The position numbers and the translations under genes were made by a program. A stretch of 64,000 nucleotides of DNA from JANSWY01 sp965267245 (GTDB lineage: Bacteria; Bacteroidota; Bacteroidia; Cytophagales; Cyclobacteriaceae): positions 3,596,001 through 3,660,000 of the forward strand of contig OZ253939.1 of NCBI GenBank assembly GCA_965267245.1, in the 5' to 3' direction. The first letter of the stretch is position 1. Every line of letters begins with the position of its first letter. Of the stretch, positions 60,953 to 64,000 are shown piece after piece. The notes beneath the pieces were generated by a model. That model ran no database searches, was not told where the DNA came from, and saw nothing but the letters and a program-made list of their open reading frames with translations.

Positions 60953-61412
60953 ATGCCCTGCCAGATGCAAAATGAGGTTACAAAATTCATTCGACAATTT
61001 ATTCCACAATCAGATGATGAAGCTGAATTCATCAATCAAAACGAGTTGGTAAAGGAATTCCCGAAAGGTACTATTTTATTGCATGCAGGAGATGTTGGCC
61101 AGGAGTGTTTCTTTGTCTTAAAAGGTTGTATCAGAAGTTACTATCTGGTGGATGGAGAAGAAAAAACCACAGCATTTTTTGTTGAGAATGAAATTGCTAC
61201 ACCAGTCTCCTGATGGGCAGCAAGTAATAAACAACCAGGTGGCTTTTGATAACTACAAAACGCTCAATCCTGAAGTTCGTTATCAAAAATTACTTCAGGG
61301 TCGACCCGATTTGTGCAACAGAATCCCTCAATACCACCTGGCCAGCTACCTGGGAATCAAATCAGAAACCCTGAGCAGGATCCGTAAAAGAATAACTGTA
61401 AAAGGCGGTTAG
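60953..61412 (+). pseudogene. Crp/Fnr-family regulator with internal deletion and frameshift
   Basis: The first part (60953-61213) gives KGTILLHAGDVGQECFFVLK and RSYYLVDGEEKTTAFFVENE, then stops after IATPVS. The C-terminal part reads in another frame to 61412 and gives NPEVRYQKLLQGRPDLCNRI, then YHLASYLGIKSETLSRIRKR. Compared with the intact paralog at 49472, about 50-60 residues between the two parts are missing and the frame shifts. The protein cannot fold as a whole. Remaining termini show a recent loss. Confidence 0.85.
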
Positions 61413-61416
61413 TTGA

Positions 61417-63393
61417 TCATATTTTGACTATTCTATAACTCTGAGGGTCACCCAGGTTTCCAGATACAACAAGATAGTAGATTCCATCTCTTAATGAGGA
61501 AATGTCCAGTTGTGCTTCAGGAGTATTGAAATTAATACCTAGTACTAACCTGCCAGTTTGGTCAAATATATTGGCTCTACCATAATTGTCCCTTACTACT
61601 AAGTTGATTACACCTGTGGTTGGATTAGGGAATACATTTAATAGGTGATTACCAGAAGATTTGATATCTGTCACTACTTCACTTCCATCTCCTCCTCCAT
61701 GATCAGGATCATCCTCAGTTGACCCAAACTCAAATGCACCCAGGTCCATACTTTCTCCGTTGGCACGGCTGGTTCCGTATAAATCGAAGAACACGGGCAC
61801 ATCTTTGCCACCCATATCTATTGCCGGACTGTTTTCAGTTAGCAAGTAGTTGCTCACGTCGTTTAGATGTGCCGCAGAACCATCAAGTGTAGTCGCCTCA
61901 TAACCAGGGGAGGCGGTTAGAAGATTATCGGAAGCTTCAATCCCTGTACTCTCCTCATCATTATTTACTACCTGAATTGAGTTTTCATCATCTGCTGACA
62001 CCAGGTTATTCCGGATAATCACATCGGAAACATTTCTCACATTTACTACCCGACCTGAATTCCCGCTTTGTTCAGTTACAGGTCTCCAATGAACCGTGTT
62101 GTTATACACATCCACCGTTCCAGAAACTACTCCATTATAGTCATGACTGATATTGATAGCATTGCGATAACCATCTATGATATTGTTTCTTACAGCAATA
62201 TGAGTTGCTTCAATGTTTATTCCATGAATTGACGGCTCAAATTTGTTCCCAACATAGTCCTCATTATGTCCAATATAGTTTCCTTCAATTGTCACATATG
62301 ATATGGCCGCTACTGTTTGTGCATTCTGAGGATTCACAGCTAATATTCTGTCCATAACATTTCTATAAACCATCACATGTCTTTGTCCATCTCCACGTAT
62401 GGTAATTGCCGTTTTGGTATCATCTAATCTGGTAAGCTTGTTGTAAGCAATAAACTGTTTTTCACCATCCTGGATACGCATCCCATGTTCAGGTTGAGTT
62501 CCTCCTAATAAATTATCAACATTATTTCCAACAAAAGAAAGTCTATTACTGCTCCCGGAATAAATGGCCAACACACCAAAGTCATGTAATTCGCAATCAA
62601 ATACTCCTAAAAGGTCACCATCATCCTGATATAATGGCCTCACAGAAGTTTGTTCTATTTCCAACCGAAGTGCAAGTATATTGGAGGACTCTTCCGCTGA
62701 GAATCCTTCAGTGAATCCCCCACCAGTTGTGATAATGTGCAAATCCATCACCCGGATGTTTTCAGAATTTCTGATGTCTATAATAGCTGCATCAGGTGTT
62801 GCCAATATCGGATTCTCACCTTCTCCATAGGCGCCAATAATGATAGGACCTCCAACGAGGTTATGCAGTGTTTCATCAATTTCAGTAAATGTATCCCCAC
62901 TTCTAAAAAGAATCCTTTCATTTGGGCCAAGTTGTTGAAATGCAAATTTCGCTGTTTCCCAGGCCTCCTCTTCTGAAAGTCCATCATGGCTGTTGTCTCC
63001 TTCGGCTGATACATAGAAAGTGGTTCCACCAAATTCGGAGACTTTAATGTTTACCGTTTCAGTGGTCGTTGAGCCATCTGGGGCTGTCAATTTACACAGT
63101 ACTTCATAACTACCGGGTTGCTCGAAAACATGTCCGGCTACCATTCCTTTCGTTACTTCCCACTTCCCATTAGGGTCTGTATCATTGACATCAAAATTCC
63201 AGGTAAAATCCGCATTGACCAGATCATTTCGCTCTTCAAGACCAGTACTGGATGTTGCATCAAAGAAAACATAGAGAGGAGCCACTCCAGAGGATCTACT
63301 TGGTTGAATATTTAAAGAAACTTGTGCGGATGCAATTCCGTGATGAATAATGAGGAGTAAAAAGGTGATAACTCCATAATAGCTCTGTTTCAT
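61417..63393 (-). CDS. Secreted PKD + parallel beta-helix protein with T9SS type A tail
   Basis: The protein has 658 residues with a signal peptide (ITFLLLIIHHGIASAQ). A PKD-like domain (SRSSGVAPLYVFFDATSSTG, then DPNGKWEVT and FEQPGSYEVLCKLTAPDGST) covers about residues 27-115. A right-handed beta-helix follows (FYVSAEGDNSHDGLSEEEAW, then repeated N-x-I-x-G/N units such as VRNNIIDGYRNAINISHDYN and VIIRNNLVSADD). The C-terminal tail, FPNPTTGVINLVVRDN to GIYYLVVSG, is the type A T9SS sorting signal. The beta-helix resembles polysaccharide lyases or depolymerases, so it may bind or cut a polysaccharide. Substrate unknown. Confidence 0.9.
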   Translation of the reverse strand: MKQSYYGVITFLLLIIHHGIASAQVSLNIQPSRSSGVAPLYVFFDATSSTGLEERNDLVNADFTWNFDVNDTDPNGKWEVTKGMVAGHVFEQPGSYEVLCKLTAPDGSTTTETVNIKVSEFGGTTFYVSAEGDNSHDGLSEEEAWETAKFAFQQLGPNERILFRSGDTFTEIDETLHNLVGGPIIIGAYGEGENPILATPDAAIIDIRNSENIRVMDLHIITTGGGFTEGFSAEESSNILALRLEIEQTSVRPLYQDDGDLLGVFDCELHDFGVLAIYSGSSNRLSFVGNNVDNLLGGTQPEHGMRIQDGEKQFIAYNKLTRLDDTKTAITIRGDGQRHVMVYRNVMDRILAVNPQNAQTVAAISYVTIEGNYIGHNEDYVGNKFEPSIHGINIEATHIAVRNNIIDGYRNAINISHDYNGVVSGTVDVYNNTVHWRPVTEQSGNSGRVVNVRNVSDVIIRNNLVSADDENSIQVVNNDEESTGIEASDNLLTASPGYEATTLDGSAAHLNDVSNYLLTENSPAIDMGGKDVPVFFDLYGTSRANGESMDLGAFEFGSTEDDPDHGGGDGSEVVTDIKSSGNHLLNVFPNPTTGVINLVVRDNYGRANIFDQTGRLVLGINFNTPEAQLDISSLRDGIYYLVVSGNLGDPQSYRIVKI

Positions 63394-63542
63394 GATTAGT
63401 AGGTTTAGTTAACATTCCATAACAAATGTCGACCGATGCTTAAGAGCTAAATTTTAACTGTTTGCGTGATACCCGCTATGAATGCGGTGGTGGTAAAACT
63501 AACCGAATTTTGTCAATAGCCAAACCTAAAAGACCAAATTCA

Positions 63543-63713
63543 ATTTACTCCGGATACCCAGGAGTACTTCAGCATATTTGTCAATTGGTAGAAAAAGAAA
63601 TTATTAAACCTGTTATTGACAGAAAGTATAGATTTGATGAAATTCTGGAAGCTCATCTGTATGTGGATACGGGACATAAGAAGGGCAATTTTTTGGTTAC
63701 ATTAGAAGAATAG
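63543..63713 (+). pseudogene. C-terminal remnant of an MDR-family oxidoreductase
   Basis: YSGYPGVLQHICQLVEKEII, KPVIDRKYRFDEILEAHLYV and DTGHKKGNFLVTL form the C-terminal end of a zinc-type or quinone-oxidoreductase-like MDR protein, typical of the final helix and strand of that fold. The frame is open from 63462 but the N-terminal 80 bases do not resemble an MDR. The upstream nucleotide-binding domain and catalytic domain are absent from the plus-strand frame. It is a 3' fragment. Confidence 0.7.
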
Positions 63714-63717
63714 TAGT

Positions 63718-64000
63718 TTGAAATTCAATTACAATAACAAAGAGTTTAAACCAGTCAATCAATCTGACAATAGCGAAACTTCATCAGAAACAGTTTTCCA
63801 ATATCAGCAAAAAGGCAACATTTTAACTGCCAATTATGCTGGAGGGGAAATTGTTACTGGTCATTTGATTGGTCTTGTGGATGTGGATGGTAATATTGAC
63901 ATGCGTTATCACCAGATTAATAAAAAGGGTGAATTGATGACAGGTCAATGTCAATCCCAACCAGAAATTCTCAAAGATGGCAGGATCCGGCTTCATGAAA
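63718..64000 (+). CDS. Start of a conserved Bacteroidota protein, cut by the right edge
   Basis: A frame with a TTG start at 63718, translated MKFNYNNKEFKPVNQSDN, is open to the edge and continues through GNILTANYAGGEIVTGHLIG, LVDVDGNIDMRYHQINKKGE and LMTGQCQSQPEIL. The sequence resembles small Bacteroidota proteins sometimes labelled as N-acetylglutamate synthases, with no real evidence for that label. At least 94 residues are visible. No ATG is available near this point, so TTG is chosen. Confidence 0.7.
   Translation, partial: MKFNYNNKEFKPVNQSDNSETSSETVFQYQQKGNILTANYAGGEIVTGHLIGLVDVDGNIDMRYHQINKKGELMTGQCQSQPEILKDGRIRLHE

Noticed and set aside
1..64000. rRNA, tRNA, IS elements or prophage
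   Set aside because: I found no tRNA cloverleaf, no rRNA stretches, no transposase or integrase protein and no phage structural gene in any frame.

Overview
This window looks like chromosomal DNA from a free-living Bacteroidota of the Cytophagales type, probably marine. The evidence is two type IX secretion (T9SS) cargo proteins, one with a gliding-motility-type C-terminus and one with a type A tail, a TonB-dependent receptor with a carboxypeptidase-like N-terminal domain, a GH92 mannosidase, many AraC and Crp/Fnr regulators, and AT-rich spacers. I saw no rRNA, tRNA, CRISPR array or intact insertion sequence.

Layout. 0-11.7 kb: small membrane proteins, one flanked by direct repeats; a secreted hydrolase; a likely operon of M28 peptidase, GH92 glycosidase and serine hydrolase; an ECF42-type sigma factor with its YCII/DGPF partner; a broken AraC gene; and an esterase-like protein that has lost its catalytic serine. 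11.8-20.6 kb: a TraB/GumN-like protein, a T9SS cargo protein, a DUF2279 protein, a large TPR-CHAT protein between 14-bp inverted repeats, and a NADAR protein. 20.9-28.9 kb: an SDR and a TetR gene sharing an exact 16-bp operator, then an ankyrin protein, an AraC regulator, an ECF sigma factor and small stress-type proteins.

28.9-49.3 kb is the most interesting part: a proteusin-like RiPP cluster, nearly all on the minus strand. It has five precursors with nitrile-hydratase-like (NHLP) leaders ending in Gly-Gly. Two of them are near-identical tandem copies. The likely maturation genes are a stand-alone LanM-type dehydratase with no cyclase domain (compare PoyF of polytheonamide biosynthesis) and an adjacent MDR-family reductase. 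Export would use a C39 peptidase-ABC transporter, a second NHLP-type ABC transporter, an HlyD adaptor and a TolC channel. Also inside the cluster are an HExxH metallopeptidase, a TPR-adenylate cyclase and a cyclic-nucleotide-binding-like protein. Upstream are an AraC regulator, a FeeM-like N-acyltransferase, a LuxR regulator and a ThiF/E1-like enzyme. Proposed route: the dehydratase acts on core Thr/Ser (Thr is core residue 1 in three precursors), the reductase may reduce the product, and C39 cuts after Gly-Gly during export. Lipidation by the acyltransferase and cAMP control are hypotheses.

49.4-64 kb: a Crp/Fnr regulator, a TonB-dependent receptor, a peroxiredoxin, a thioredoxin and a heavy-metal-binding protein linked by copies of a GTAAC-N4-GTTAC palindrome, a DUF2891 lipoprotein overlapping an Nramp transporter, small hypothetical proteins, an AraC regulator, a Crp/Fnr pseudogene with an internal deletion, a T9SS beta-helix protein, and an MDR gene remnant before a partial gene at the right edge.
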